From: Lacrimispora sp. 210928-DFI.3.58
GTDB taxonomy: Bacteria > Bacillota > Clostridia > Lachnospirales > Lachnospiraceae
Length of the DNA: 64,000 nt
Reading direction: 5' to 3'
NCBI RefSeq assembly: GCF_020554865.1
Contig: NZ_JAJCIC010000016.1
Coordinates: forward strand, 32,001 to 96,000
Positions 1 through 8,115 of this stretch are shown piece by piece. The position numbers and the translations under genes are program-made. Within the stretch, counting starts at the first letter, position 1. Each line of letters opens with the position of its first letter. The notes beneath the pieces are model-generated. The model saw only the letters and a program-made list of their open reading frames with translations. It was not told the origin of the DNA and did no database searches.

Positions 1-33
1 CAGCTTCTGAAGATAACCCAGCACTTTATTCAT
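1..33 (-). CDS. TRAP transporter small permease (DctQ-like), N-terminus only
   Basis: Only the first 11 codons lie in the window (MNKVLGYLQKL), running off the left edge. The ATG at 31-33 is preceded by an AGGAGGG ribosome-binding site at 41-47, and the gene starts 18 nt after the stop of the dctP-like gene. The identity is inferred from context: in TRAP operons the small membrane subunit (DctQ/YiaM) follows or precedes the solute-binding protein, and the two upstream genes match yiaK and yiaL, whose E. coli operon continues with yiaMNO. The residues themselves are too few to prove the family. Confidence 0.5.
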   Translation of the reverse strand, partial: MNKVLGYLQKL

Positions 34-51
34 TGCTAAACCCTCCTGATC

Positions 52-1113
52 TTACTGCGCATTTTCCTGCTTCAGCTTCTCACCCTCTGAACGGATGATG
101 TCCAGATAGTTTTCCATATTGTTTTCCGCCGCAAAACGGTCCTGTATCGGAACTGCGATCGCCTTAAATGCATCCACATTTACATCCTCAAAGTTTGTCA
201 CAATGGCTCCGTCTGCAATGACCTTTTCCTTTGACTCGTCAAACATATCATATGTCACCTGGCGGTTTTCCTCCGTGGCAATGCGGCAGGCCTCGTCAAA
301 CCAGCCCCGCTGCTCCTCTGTCAGAGCATTGTAGAATTGTCCCGTTGTGAGGAAAAGCCTGGTGGTATAATCGTGGTGTGTCTCACTTATGTATTTGCCG
401 TTATCTGTCTTGTGGTGCTCCTTTAAGCGGAAGCTGGTGTAGTCGTTCTCAGCAGAATCAACTACGCCCTGGCTCAATGCCTGGTACAGCTCACCCCATG
501 CAACAGAGGTCGGGATCGCGCCGCAGGTCTTCCAGAATTCCTGTACAACAGGTGTACTCTGTGTACGGATCGTCATTCCCTTTAAGTCCTCAGGTGAGAC
601 CACCGGCTTTTTTCCGTAATAATCACGGACAGAGGCCGTCCAGTAGCCCATGATGCGGAAACGGTCATCTGTCTTCTCTGCCAGCAGCTTGCTCATATCC
701 TGGCCAAACTGCCCGTCCACACAGGCCTCCCAGTGGTCAAAGCTGTCAAACAGGTACAGAAGGGAGAACATGTCGATCTCCTTTACGCCTAACAGTGTCA
801 TAAAGCCTGGGGATGCTACGGTCAGATGTACAGCTCCCATCTCCAGCTTTTCCACCAGCTCGGATTCATTTTCACCTAAGGTACCGTGATGAAGAGTGGC
901 TGTCGCCCTTCCGCCTGATACCTCCTCCAGCGCTTCCTTAAAACGGATCGCTGCCTTTGTATATGGGTTCTCCATGGATGTCTGATTATGTGCCACAATG
1001 ATATTTAACTCTGGCTTTGGCGCCCCATCGGAGGATGTCTCCTGGGCGGAACATCCTGCAAGCATGACAGCCGTCATGACAGCTGCAAGGATCATTGATA
1101 ATTTCCGTTTCAT
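52..1113 (-). CDS. TRAP transporter solute-binding lipoprotein, DctP/YiaO family
   Basis: 353-residue extracytoplasmic binding subunit of a tripartite ATP-independent periplasmic-type (TRAP) transporter. It captures an organic or sugar acid outside the membrane and hands it to the DctQM permease. The start at 1113 follows a GAGGGAG Shine-Dalgarno; the frame stays open upstream, but the residues there look non-coding. The N-terminus is a lipoprotein signal: KRK, a hydrophobic stretch, then lipobox LAGC, so the mature protein is lipid-anchored. The DctP fold shows in the FKEALEEVSGGRATATLHHG segment, the Arg-bearing IRTQSTPVVQEFW segment and WGELYQALSQGVVDSAEND. It lies downstream of yiaK/yiaL-like genes and 18 nt upstream of the permease start. 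A hairpin separates it from yiaK. By analogy with E. coli YiaMNO the ligand may be 2,3-diketo-L-gulonate or a related sugar acid; that is inference. Confidence 0.9.
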   Translation of the reverse strand: MKRKLSMILAAVMTAVMLAGCSAQETSSDGAPKPELNIIVAHNQTSMENPYTKAAIRFKEALEEVSGGRATATLHHGTLGENESELVEKLEMGAVHLTVASPGFMTLLGVKEIDMFSLLYLFDSFDHWEACVDGQFGQDMSKLLAEKTDDRFRIMGYWTASVRDYYGKKPVVSPEDLKGMTIRTQSTPVVQEFWKTCGAIPTSVAWGELYQALSQGVVDSAENDYTSFRLKEHHKTDNGKYISETHHDYTTRLFLTTGQFYNALTEEQRGWFDEACRIATEENRQVTYDMFDESKEKVIADGAIVTNFEDVNVDAFKAIAVPIQDRFAAENNMENYLDIIRSEGEKLKQENAQ

Positions 1114-1240
1114 AGCTCTAAACTCCCTCTTTTTTGTTTTTGCCTGGTTTCTCCTGACCGCTTTTTCTTTTATCTCTCCCGGCAGCCGCAGGCCACGGGT
1201 TCCGGTTTTTGCTGAATTCAAGCTGATTTTTGGCATAAAA

Positions 1241-1275
1241 GTGGCCGGGCTCATTTTTTTCTTTGCCCGGCCCTT
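1241..1275 (-). promoter_or_regulatory. intercistronic stem-loop between yiaK-like gene and dctP
   Basis: An 8-bp GC-rich perfect stem (GGCCGGGC / GCCCGGCC) with an A-rich ~14-nt loop lies just after the yiaK stop on the minus strand. The sequence after it is ACTTTTATG, only a weak U-tract. It may be a partial terminator or an RNase-protecting processing hairpin that sets different levels of dehydrogenase and binding protein. The 178-nt gap holds no other gene I can support. Confidence 0.6.
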
Positions 1276-1291
1276 TTCGTGCCGTAAAGAT

Positions 1292-2296
1292 TTACATTGC
1301 AAGAACCTGATTCCACTTCTCCTCGATCACAGGGATACCGTTTGCCAGATTGTCCTGGATCGCTCTTGCCTCAGGCTCGCCCGGATACAAGATATCCTTG
1401 CCCTCCTCCACAGGAATGGAGGATTTTACATCAGCAATGATCTTGTCAACGATCTCATCCGTAAGCTCCGGTGTGTTTGCCTTAGAAGGATCGATGGCGA
1501 TCATGATCTGAGTCAGTCCAACCTCGTCTCCGAAGGTTCCGATGGTCTGTACAGAGTTTCCGTTGGAAAGAACTGTGCCGATCATATCAAGCGCGATGGA
1601 GATGCCGCTGCCCTTCCAGTAACCCATTGGGAGAACTCTCCAGGTCTTCTCGATCTCAGCCGGATCCGTTGTCAGGTTGCCCTTTGTGTCATAGCCGCCG
1701 GGAACAGGAAGCTGGATCCCCTTTAACTTGCAGTCCTCAAGCTTTCCGTAGGAGAACTGGGCCACGGCACAGTCGATGACCACATGCTGCCCGTTGCTCC
1801 TCGGCACAGCAAAGATCAATGGGTTATTGCCGATCTTTCTGTCCTTGCCGCCCCATGCCGGCATGTTTGGCATGGTGTTGGACCAGCAGATACCGATGCA
1901 GCCGTTGTCTGCTGCCTGGAAGCCATAGCTGCCGCCTCTCATCCAGTGGTTGTTATTGCCCAGGGCAACAATGCCGATGCCGTACTGCTTTGCCAGCTCA
2001 CAGGCTCTGTCCATAGCCAGCTTTGCATTTAAGGGGCCGAAGCCTCTGTGGCCGTTCCAGCGTTCAAATGCGCCCAGCTGTAATTCGCACTCAGCCACGA
2101 TATCCGGATCGATCTCTCCCTTTTCCAGATATTCAACCACTCTGGGGAAGCGGTTTAAACCGTGGGAGTAAACGCCTGACAGGCTGTTCTGTGCAAAAAT
2201 AGTAGCTGCAGCCTCTGCTCTGTCCTCCTTGAAGCCCTTCTTTATCAGTACTCTCTTGAACTCGTTTAACATTGTCTCGTAGGGAACTCTCATCAT
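1292..2296 (-). CDS. yiaK: 2,3-diketo-L-gulonate reductase-like Ldh2-family dehydrogenase
   Basis: 334-residue NAD(P)H-dependent 2-keto acid reductase of the malate/L-sulfolactate (Ldh2) family, with no Rossmann GxGxxG. It closely resembles E. coli YiaK (DlgD) by eye: SGVYSHGLNRFPR near residue 40, GIGIVALGNNNHWMRGGSYG near 107-126 (the catalytic His segment), NPLIFAVP, and LPMGYWKGSGISIALDMI near 222-240. The length matches YiaK (332). The ATG at 2296 has an AGGAGGAAAT site. It follows the yiaL-like gene after 168 nt that contain a perfect LacI-type operator, and precedes a TRAP binding protein. The known reaction of the family member is reduction of 2,3-diketo-L-gulonate to 3-keto-L-gulonate. 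The exact substrate here is inferred from homology and operon partners. Confidence 0.85.
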   Translation of the reverse strand: MMRVPYETMLNEFKRVLIKKGFKEDRAEAAATIFAQNSLSGVYSHGLNRFPRVVEYLEKGEIDPDIVAECELQLGAFERWNGHRGFGPLNAKLAMDRACELAKQYGIGIVALGNNNHWMRGGSYGFQAADNGCIGICWSNTMPNMPAWGGKDRKIGNNPLIFAVPRSNGQHVVIDCAVAQFSYGKLEDCKLKGIQLPVPGGYDTKGNLTTDPAEIEKTWRVLPMGYWKGSGISIALDMIGTVLSNGNSVQTIGTFGDEVGLTQIMIAIDPSKANTPELTDEIVDKIIADVKSSIPVEEGKDILYPGEPEARAIQDNLANGIPVIEEKWNQVLAM

Positions 2297-2393
2297 TTTT
2301 ATTTCCTCCTGGTTTTCATTGATTTTATGGGTTTACTGTTTGATCTGCTGGTTGCTTTTCCGAAATACATGTTGGCTCTCGTGCTTTTTATTT

Positions 2394-2405
2394 GCAATCG
2401 ATTGC
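2394..2405. promoter_or_regulatory. LacI-family operator, site 1 (perfect palindrome)
   Basis: GCAATCGATTGC, a perfect 12-bp palindrome with central CG as is usual for LacI-family operators, sits in the yiaL-yiaK gap about 97 nt before the yiaK start. I see no convincing -10/-35 pair at this site, so it may act as a roadblock or looping operator. Confidence 0.8.
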
Positions 2406-2464
2406 CATTTTGTTTTAAATTTATGAGCCTGCAACTGCACGCTCTCGCTTCCGATACCTGCTTC

Positions 2465-2950
<486 letters not shown>

Positions 2951-3028
2951 TCACTCCCCCTTTTGAATGTGCTTTGTTGCCGTTTCATTTCTCTGAGTTT
3001 TTCTGTTCTGCCGCTTTGTTTTTGTTTT

Positions 3029-3040
3029 GCAATCGATTGC
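3029..3040. promoter_or_regulatory. LacI-family operator, site 2 (perfect palindrome)
   Basis: GCAATCGATTGC lies 13 nt downstream of the -10 of the yiaL promoter, overlapping the expected early transcribed region: a classical repression position. It is identical to site 1. Confidence 0.87.
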
Positions 3041-3053
3041 TTTCTGTGATTTA

Positions 3054-3082
3054 ATAATAGCACAGTGACTCAAATTTAGCAA
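3054..3082 (-). promoter_or_regulatory. sigma-A promoter of the yiaL-yiaK-TRAP operon
   Basis: TTGCTA (-35, 3077-3082), 17-bp spacer, TATTAT (-10, 3054-3059) on the minus strand, followed by operator site 2. Confidence 0.75.
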
Positions 3083-3202
3083 GTCTTATTTTATTGTCAT
3101 TTTCTATATATTTTTAATTCACTTTTTGTGCGCTTTTACTAATTTATGCGATTTCGGCAAGTCATCTCCTGCTTTTTATTTCTCTTTTTGACGATTATTT
3201 TT

Positions 3203-3214
3203 GCAATCGATATA
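3203..3214. promoter_or_regulatory. degenerate LacI-family operator, site 3
   Basis: GCAATCGATATA keeps the left half and centre of the palindrome (8 of 12 bases) about 170 nt from site 2. It could be an auxiliary operator for looping. The rest of 2942-3282 holds the promoter, sites 2 and 3 and the repressor gene's terminator, with no gene. Confidence 0.5.
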
Positions 3215-3226
3215 ATTATGGGCTGC

Positions 3227-3264
3227 AAAAAGGCAGGCCAGCCTCCTCAAAGACTTGACCTGCC
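3227..3264 (-). terminator. rho-independent terminator of the lacI-type gene
   Basis: Minus-strand 9-bp stem GGCAGGTCA / TGGCCTGCC (one G-U pair), 15-nt loop, then TTTTT. Confidence 0.8.
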
Positions 3265-3282
3265 CTATGCTGATTCTTAATC

Positions 3283-4272
3283 TTATGTGCTCTCTCTCTC
3301 TACAATATTGGAAAACAGCATGATCTTATCCGGGTTCTCCCGCCCCTCCAGGCTGTCAAGGAGAATCCTGGCAGCCTCCAGACTCATTTCCACCAGCTTA
3401 TTGTTAAGGGAGGTGAGCTTTGGATAGCAGATGTCGCAATATTTGGAATTATCCACACCGATGACAGCCACCTGCTTTGGAACCTTGATCCTCTTGTCCG
3501 TCAAAGCCCGGATCGCACTGACAGCTGACAGATCCTCGCCAAAGATCAGCCCCTCCACATCCGGGTGCTCCTCCAGTATCTGCTCCGTTATCCGATAGCC
3601 GTCCTCCAGTGTTGTTGGACAATCATAAAGCCACATGTCCTCCCTGTTCCATCCCAGATCCATCATGCCGCTTATAAAGCCCTTCTGCTTTGAAAGGTTG
3701 CTGGGAGTCTGGTTTGGAAGGATAAAGGCCAGCTTTTTATGGCCTCTTTCCGCCATCAGCTTTACACAGTTCTCCACTCCGTCGCGCTCATCTACCAGAA
3801 CGCCTTTTACATTCGGAAGCTCCACATAGCCATTTGTTATCACCACGGGGATCTTCGACAGGCCTGTCTCTAAAGCCTTCTTCACCGCCTCACACTGGAA
3901 GGTGGAGCCCACCAGGATGATCCCGTCCACCCTGCGCTGCTCCAGCACCTTGATGGCCTGCACCTTCTTGTCATCCGTGAGTCCTGTATTTAAGATCAGG
4001 CTGCAATAGCCATGCTTTCCCATTTCCTCCTCTATATAGTAGGCAATGTCCACATGATGGGCATATCGTATATCCGCGATCAGGATCCCGATCATCCTGC
4101 TCGCCTTCATCACCAGCCCCCTGGCCGTCTCATTAGGGCTGTAGTCATGCTGCTCCAGCAGAGCCAGCACCTGCCTTCTGGTCTCCTCCTTGATCCCCGG
4201 CTTGTTATTCACTACTCTGGAGACCGTGCTTGCCGAAACGCCTGCAAGCTTTGCAATATCATATATCGTCAT
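3283..4272 (-). CDS. LacI/GalR-family transcriptional repressor
   Basis: 329-residue regulator. Residues 1-20 are the LacI helix-turn-helix (MTIYDIAKLAGVSASTVSRV), followed by the hinge region with YSPNETARGL, then a periplasmic-binding-protein-like effector domain (IGILIADIRYAHHVDIAYYI, GIILVGS, VIGVDNSKYCDICYPKLTSL). It probably represses the yiaL operon and itself: a degenerate copy of the same palindrome lies 32 nt upstream of its own start, between promoter and gene, and perfect copies lie before and within the yia operon. The inducer is unknown but is likely the sugar acid or its breakdown product. Its own terminator follows. Confidence 0.92.
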   Translation of the reverse strand: MTIYDIAKLAGVSASTVSRVVNNKPGIKEETRRQVLALLEQHDYSPNETARGLVMKASRMIGILIADIRYAHHVDIAYYIEEEMGKHGYCSLILNTGLTDDKKVQAIKVLEQRRVDGIILVGSTFQCEAVKKALETGLSKIPVVITNGYVELPNVKGVLVDERDGVENCVKLMAERGHKKLAFILPNQTPSNLSKQKGFISGMMDLGWNREDMWLYDCPTTLEDGYRITEQILEEHPDVEGLIFGEDLSAVSAIRALTDKRIKVPKQVAVIGVDNSKYCDICYPKLTSLNNKLVEMSLEAARILLDSLEGRENPDKIMLFSNIVEREST

Positions 4273-4304
4273 ATATTATCTGCCTTTCCCTGTCCCAATA
4301 TTTT

Positions 4305-4316
4305 GCAATCGATTTC
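4305..4316. promoter_or_regulatory. LacI-family operator, site 4 (autoregulatory)
   Basis: GCAATCGATTTC, 11 of 12 bases of the palindrome, is placed 14 nt downstream of the repressor gene's -10, which suggests autorepression. Confidence 0.72.
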
Positions 4317-4330
4317 CAAAAACTATTTTT

Positions 4331-4359
4331 ATTGTACCATGGGAAAATGCTTCCTGCAA
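4331..4359 (-). promoter_or_regulatory. promoter of the lacI-type gene
   Basis: TTGCAG (4354-4359), 17-bp spacer, TACAAT (4331-4336) on the minus strand, followed by operator site 4. Confidence 0.65.
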
Positions 4360-4445
4360 GAACTTTTTGCAACAAACCCGGAAACCTTGTTGCAAAAGAA
4401 ACCAAAATCCAGAACAGACCAGGCATCCGGAGCTCATGGCTGCGC

Positions 4446-4484
4446 TATAAATACGAACAGAGCGCCGGTAAATCCGGCACTCTG
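4446..4484 (-). terminator. terminator of the 4-hydroxybutyrate dehydrogenase-like operon
   Basis: Minus-strand stem CAGAGTGCCGG / CCGGCGCTCTG (11 bp, one wobble) with a 5-nt ATTTA loop, followed by the moderately T-rich TTCGTATTTAT. It lies 7 nt after the gene's stop. Confidence 0.6.
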
Positions 4485-4491
4485 AAAAAAA

Positions 4492-5607
4492 TCAATAAAG
4501 CTCCTTGTAGATTTTCAGCACCCGCGCCTCATCCAGCGGAACAAAGTTATTCCCCATAAGGCGGCCCTGGGCTTCCATGACGCTCTTTGTGAATTCAGTT
4601 AGATCAGCTTCTGTAACGCCGTATTCATGGAGAGGTTTTTTGGGAAGGATCTGGTTCAGGAGATCCTCCATACGGTCATAGGCCTCCTCTGCAGAACAGC
4701 CCAGAAGGTCTGCCAGATAATCATTTAAAACTGCAATTTCACCGTCCTGCCGTATCTCCATGTAGTTTTTCAAAACACCGGTAAACATGGCGTAATTGCT
4801 TTCTCCGTGAGGAACATGGTATTTTCCGCCCAGGGGATAGCTCATAGCATGGACTGCGGCGCAGCCTGCGGTGCCAAAGGCAAAGCCTGCATAGTTGGAC
4901 GCAGTTAAAAAGTCCTTAAGCAGTGGGATACGCGCTTTTCGGCCCTCCCTGACGATCGCCTGATAGCCGCGGATGATCATCTCAATCGCCTTGTATCCGA
5001 AAAGCTTTGTGTAGGATGTAGCCTTAGGAGAAAGGCTGGATTCTACTGCGTGGACCAGAGCGTCGATGGAGCTGGTTGCAAATACGCCAAAGGGAAGCTT
5101 TTCCAAAAGCTGCGGGATCAGCACGGCTGTGTCCGCATACATGGCCGGTCCTACCAGTCCCATTTTGGTGCCGAGGCGGGTGCGGTTTAAGATGGAGATA
5201 TTGGTAACCTCGCTGCCAGTGCCGCAGGTAGTTGGAAGGATGATCAGCTCCCTGCGTTTCGGCAGATTTGGAGCCATATCATAAAGGGCATCAATGCTTT
5301 CGTCTCCTGCCACGGCCAGAACCTTCGCAATATCGATAACCGTTCCGCCGCCGATGGCAATGATCCTCCTGCAGTCCGTCTTCGCCACATCGTGCATAAT
5401 AGCTTCTGTCATAATGTCGGTGGGTTCTCCCATTCCGTAGGCTTCCTGATACCGCACCATACAGTCTAAGTTCATAGAGCCAAAATAGGGCTGGTAAATA
5501 TATTCATTTGTCAGGACCAGATCTGTTTTACAGAGCTGGAATTCATTTACAAATTCCTGACAGGTATCAAAGCTGTAGAGCTCCGGCTTCCATATGATTT
5601 CTTTCAT
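4492..5607 (-). CDS. 4-hydroxybutyrate dehydrogenase-like iron alcohol dehydrogenase
   Basis: 371-residue group III Fe-dependent ADH that would interconvert a 4-hydroxy acid and its semialdehyde with NAD(H). It resembles Clostridium kluyveri 4HbD along its whole length by eye: RRIIAIGGGTVIDIAKVLA (NAD-binding GGGS-like), PTTCGTGSEVTNISI, the metal-ligand region SIDALVHAVES, and HAMSYPLGGKYHVPHGESNY with the three His of the Fe site. The start at 5607 follows GGAATAAGGATC. The longer reading from 5640 overlaps the upstream gene and is less likely. It is the last gene of an operon with an APC-type permease (30 nt upstream) and, further up, a uroD-like methyltransferase. Succinate-semialdehyde chemistry is possible, but no CoA-transferase or dehydratase partner is present, so the substrate is open. 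Confidence 0.8.
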   Translation of the reverse strand: MKEIIWKPELYSFDTCQEFVNEFQLCKTDLVLTNEYIYQPYFGSMNLDCMVRYQEAYGMGEPTDIMTEAIMHDVAKTDCRRIIAIGGGTVIDIAKVLAVAGDESIDALYDMAPNLPKRRELIILPTTCGTGSEVTNISILNRTRLGTKMGLVGPAMYADTAVLIPQLLEKLPFGVFATSSIDALVHAVESSLSPKATSYTKLFGYKAIEMIIRGYQAIVREGRKARIPLLKDFLTASNYAGFAFGTAGCAAVHAMSYPLGGKYHVPHGESNYAMFTGVLKNYMEIRQDGEIAVLNDYLADLLGCSAEEAYDRMEDLLNQILPKKPLHEYGVTEADLTEFTKSVMEAQGRLMGNNFVPLDEARVLKIYKELY

Positions 5608-5636
5608 GATCCTTATTCCTTTCTGCTGCCGGAAGA

Positions 5637-6821
5637 TCAATTCTTTCCGGCTGCGAGCTTATCTGCCTTATCCTGCTTTATCATACGCGGAATGGAGATA
5701 AAGATCGGGATGATAACGGCAAAGAGTGCAATATTTCCAAGGAGCGTGTAGCCCTTCTTTACGATCACCATCAGTCCTACCTGGGACAGGATCCCGCATG
5801 CTAAGAGGAAGCCCAGGGACAGGATAAAGAATTTTGACTTGTGGGAAAGCTTTTCCGTCTTCCATACGCTGGCCCACCTATTGGAAAAATTGAAGGTAAA
5901 GCTGGGCGCCGTGGAGGCAACTGCGAAAATTACTACGACCCAGTAAACGGCAGTCAGCACACCGGGGAGATAATTCTGGCAGATCATTAAGATCGGTGTT
6001 CCTTTCATTACCTCAGGCATGAATGGGAGAACAATAGCGCCGGTGATCGCAAACAATGCGGTAACAAGCACACCGATCATGACGCCGGAACCAATCGCAT
6101 CCCGGTTGTCCCGGATCTGGTCGGAATAATTGCTTAAGGTAGATCCCCAGGCAGAGGTGTTAAAGCAGTAGGAAAGGAACATCAGGAAATGAGCCTTTAC
6201 CGTCGTTCCTCCCCAGTCCAGCCCCTCCTGGAAGTTGCCGATCCGGCTTACCAGCACATCACCGCGGATCGCAATGACAGCGATCAGGATAGCTGCCAGA
6301 CAGACGATCAGAGAAATCGTCATGATCGAGTTGAATTTCCTGAGGAAGCCTGCGCCGTAAATGGTCAGGACTGCAAAGAGCAGGATTCCCATTGCACTTG
6401 CCACCAGAGTGGGGATTCCCAGAAGGGCGTTCATCAGCTCTGTAAACAGGGCTACGGTAGCTGCTACGTTTACCAGACCCTTCAGCATGGTAAAAATATC
6501 AAAGAATATGGTGACTCCTCCGCGGATAACCGGATTAGCGTCCGGTTTATGTACGCCGTAGAGTGCCAGATAGTACTGATTGTAGTTCTTTACCTTGTAA
6601 ATACGGATAAACACCAGGCTGACCGCGCAGAAAAAGGTCATAAAAGCAAAGAACATCCCCAGCCACACAAGAGACCAGCCTCCGCCCAGGGTTACAATAT
6701 ATGCAGATGCGTATACGCCGGATGCCATATTGGCCCCACAGTAGGTGCCGAACATCAGGGCTCCGATGCCAAACCAGATGGAAAATGTCTTTGCAAGGCT
6801 GCTTTTATTTGAGTTCTCCAT
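5637..6821 (-). CDS. APC-superfamily membrane transporter, YkvI-like
   Basis: 394-residue polytopic membrane protein with about 11 hydrophobic segments. The first (FGIGALMFGTYCGANMASGV) has the broken-helix Gly-rich look of LeuT-fold symporters, and the middle has FLSYCFNTSAWGSTLSNYSD. It resembles the YkvI/Na+-symporter-like group found in Clostridia; assignment is by overall look, not a signature motif. The ATG at 6821 has an AAAGGAGAT site. It sits between the uroD-like gene and the Fe-ADH on the same strand and would import their substrate, perhaps an amino or organic acid. Confidence 0.6.
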   Translation of the reverse strand: MENSNKSSLAKTFSIWFGIGALMFGTYCGANMASGVYASAYIVTLGGGWSLVWLGMFFAFMTFFCAVSLVFIRIYKVKNYNQYYLALYGVHKPDANPVIRGGVTIFFDIFTMLKGLVNVAATVALFTELMNALLGIPTLVASAMGILLFAVLTIYGAGFLRKFNSIMTISLIVCLAAILIAVIAIRGDVLVSRIGNFQEGLDWGGTTVKAHFLMFLSYCFNTSAWGSTLSNYSDQIRDNRDAIGSGVMIGVLVTALFAITGAIVLPFMPEVMKGTPILMICQNYLPGVLTAVYWVVVIFAVASTAPSFTFNFSNRWASVWKTEKLSHKSKFFILSLGFLLACGILSQVGLMVIVKKGYTLLGNIALFAVIIPIFISIPRMIKQDKADKLAAGKN

Positions 6822-6843
6822 AGTATAATCTCCTTTCTATCAT

Positions 6844-6892
6844 GTCATCCGGCCATACTGCATTTTCAGGAAATGCATATGGCCCGGATGAC
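6844..6892 (-). promoter_or_regulatory. long intercistronic hairpin before the permease gene
   Basis: Nearly self-complementary 49-nt block: GTCATCCGG...CCGGATGAC at the ends and TGCATTT/AAATGCA inside, with small bulges. There is no U-tract on either strand, so it is more likely an mRNA processing or stability element than a terminator. Confidence 0.55.
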
Positions 6893-6927
6893 TTTTCCTA
6901 TTGAATGCACTGTAAGCTTCCGGGATT

Positions 6928-7977
6928 TTAAGATCTTCCCTGGTACTTCATCCTTCTTACGGGCTGGCTGGCGTATTTGACAGCGGCCTGGCGCACCCAC
7001 TCGATACGTGAATCATCAATATCTGCCGGAACCGTACAGTCAGCACCCAGCATAATGCCCACCTGTCCGGCCTCATCAAGGATCTTATAAGCGTATTCCT
7101 CCACCTCTTCCCGGCTGCCCTTGTAAAGAACACCCTTCTGCTCAAAGCCGCCGAAGACAGGCTTTCCTCCAAAGAGCTTTTTGCCCTCGCTCAGGGAAAC
7201 CTTCTCTGTGTGGACAGCCCAGTTATAAGCAGCTGCATCAAAGCCTGTAAACAGGTTTAAGTCATTTCCTTGACCGATAAAGCCGCAGATATGAAGGATA
7301 TTCATGCTGCTGAGCTTGTTGGCATCATCCAGAACAGCCTTTTCATACGGTGAGATATAGGTTCTGTATACTTCCTCCGGGAAAAAGCCGGACTGGTTAT
7401 TCACGCTCAGATAGATTCCATCTACGCCGCCTTCTTTCATAAGCAGGCGGTTCAGCTCTATGATCCCTTCGCTTACAGCCCTGCAGGCTTCTCCCAGAGC
7501 TTCCGGATCTTCCTCAATAAAATGTTTGATCACAGTCTCAGGACCGCCCAGTCCTGGCCTGCGCCCCTCAGGCAGCGCACTGCGCAAAACCAGCGTAGGA
7601 GAAAAGCTGGTGGCATACACCGGAGCATCGGTATCCCCATAAATCTCCCGCACCCGCTTTGTCAATTCCAGAGTCCTCTTCACAAATTTGGAATCCGGGG
7701 AAAGAGGCTCTATTTTTCTTAGGTCAGCGGAGGTTTTTACAAATGAGGCTTCCACGGGCATGAGCATCAGGGAATCATTCATGATCTTCGCTACATCGGG
7801 ATCAAAGAACTGACGGGCAATGCGATGGCCTTCAATATTCTTTTCAAATACCTCATCATTTTCAATGCCCTTTCCAAAATCAGTCCAATCCTCCAGAAAA
7901 TGATGGAAAAAAGCAACAGGGACACGGTCTACAGGCTTATTCCCCAGAAAATTGAGAAATCGTTCACGTTTTGTCAT
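6928..7977 (-). CDS. uroporphyrinogen-decarboxylase-family protein (corrinoid methyltransferase-like)
   Basis: 349-residue TIM-barrel protein of the UroD/MtaA/CmuA superfamily. Seen: MTKRERFLNFLGNKPVDRVPV at the N-terminus (family signature), FFPEEVYRTYISPYEKAVLDD near 200, LHICGFIGQGNDL near 229 (His-x-Cys, the usual zinc ligands of the methyltransferase branch), and GIMLGADCTVPAD near 310 (third Cys ligand). These point to a methyltransferase rather than haem synthesis. The ATG at 7977 has an AGGAG site and is divergent from the LysR gene. Oddity: no corrinoid-binding protein or reactivase gene is nearby. It is probably the first gene of the permease/Fe-ADH operon, under control of the neighbouring LysR protein (inference). 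Confidence 0.8.
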   Translation of the reverse strand: MTKRERFLNFLGNKPVDRVPVAFFHHFLEDWTDFGKGIENDEVFEKNIEGHRIARQFFDPDVAKIMNDSLMLMPVEASFVKTSADLRKIEPLSPDSKFVKRTLELTKRVREIYGDTDAPVYATSFSPTLVLRSALPEGRRPGLGGPETVIKHFIEEDPEALGEACRAVSEGIIELNRLLMKEGGVDGIYLSVNNQSGFFPEEVYRTYISPYEKAVLDDANKLSSMNILHICGFIGQGNDLNLFTGFDAAAYNWAVHTEKVSLSEGKKLFGGKPVFGGFEQKGVLYKGSREEVEEYAYKILDEAGQVGIMLGADCTVPADIDDSRIEWVRQAAVKYASQPVRRMKYQGRS

Positions 7978-8005
7978 AGCAGGATCTCCTTTGTTTGATA
8001 ATTTA

Positions 8006-8035
8006 TTGACACTTTTGTTATAATCATGTTATCAT
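8006..8035 (+). promoter_or_regulatory. probable promoter of the lysR gene at 8116
   Basis: TTGACA (8006-8011), 18-bp spacer, TATCAT (8030-8035), 80 nt before the TTG start, in the divergent intergenic region. Confidence 0.55.
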
Positions 8036-8115
8036 AGAAGCAGAATTTTGGATAATATATATAAAATCCAACCATATAAAAAAAAGCTATAACAGAACAA
8101 TGGAGGGGATCGGCT

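Noticed and set aside
6189..6812. Plus-strand 207-codon frame opposite the permease gene.
   Set aside because: Shadow frame. The minus strand codes for an obvious membrane protein with a ribosome-binding site.
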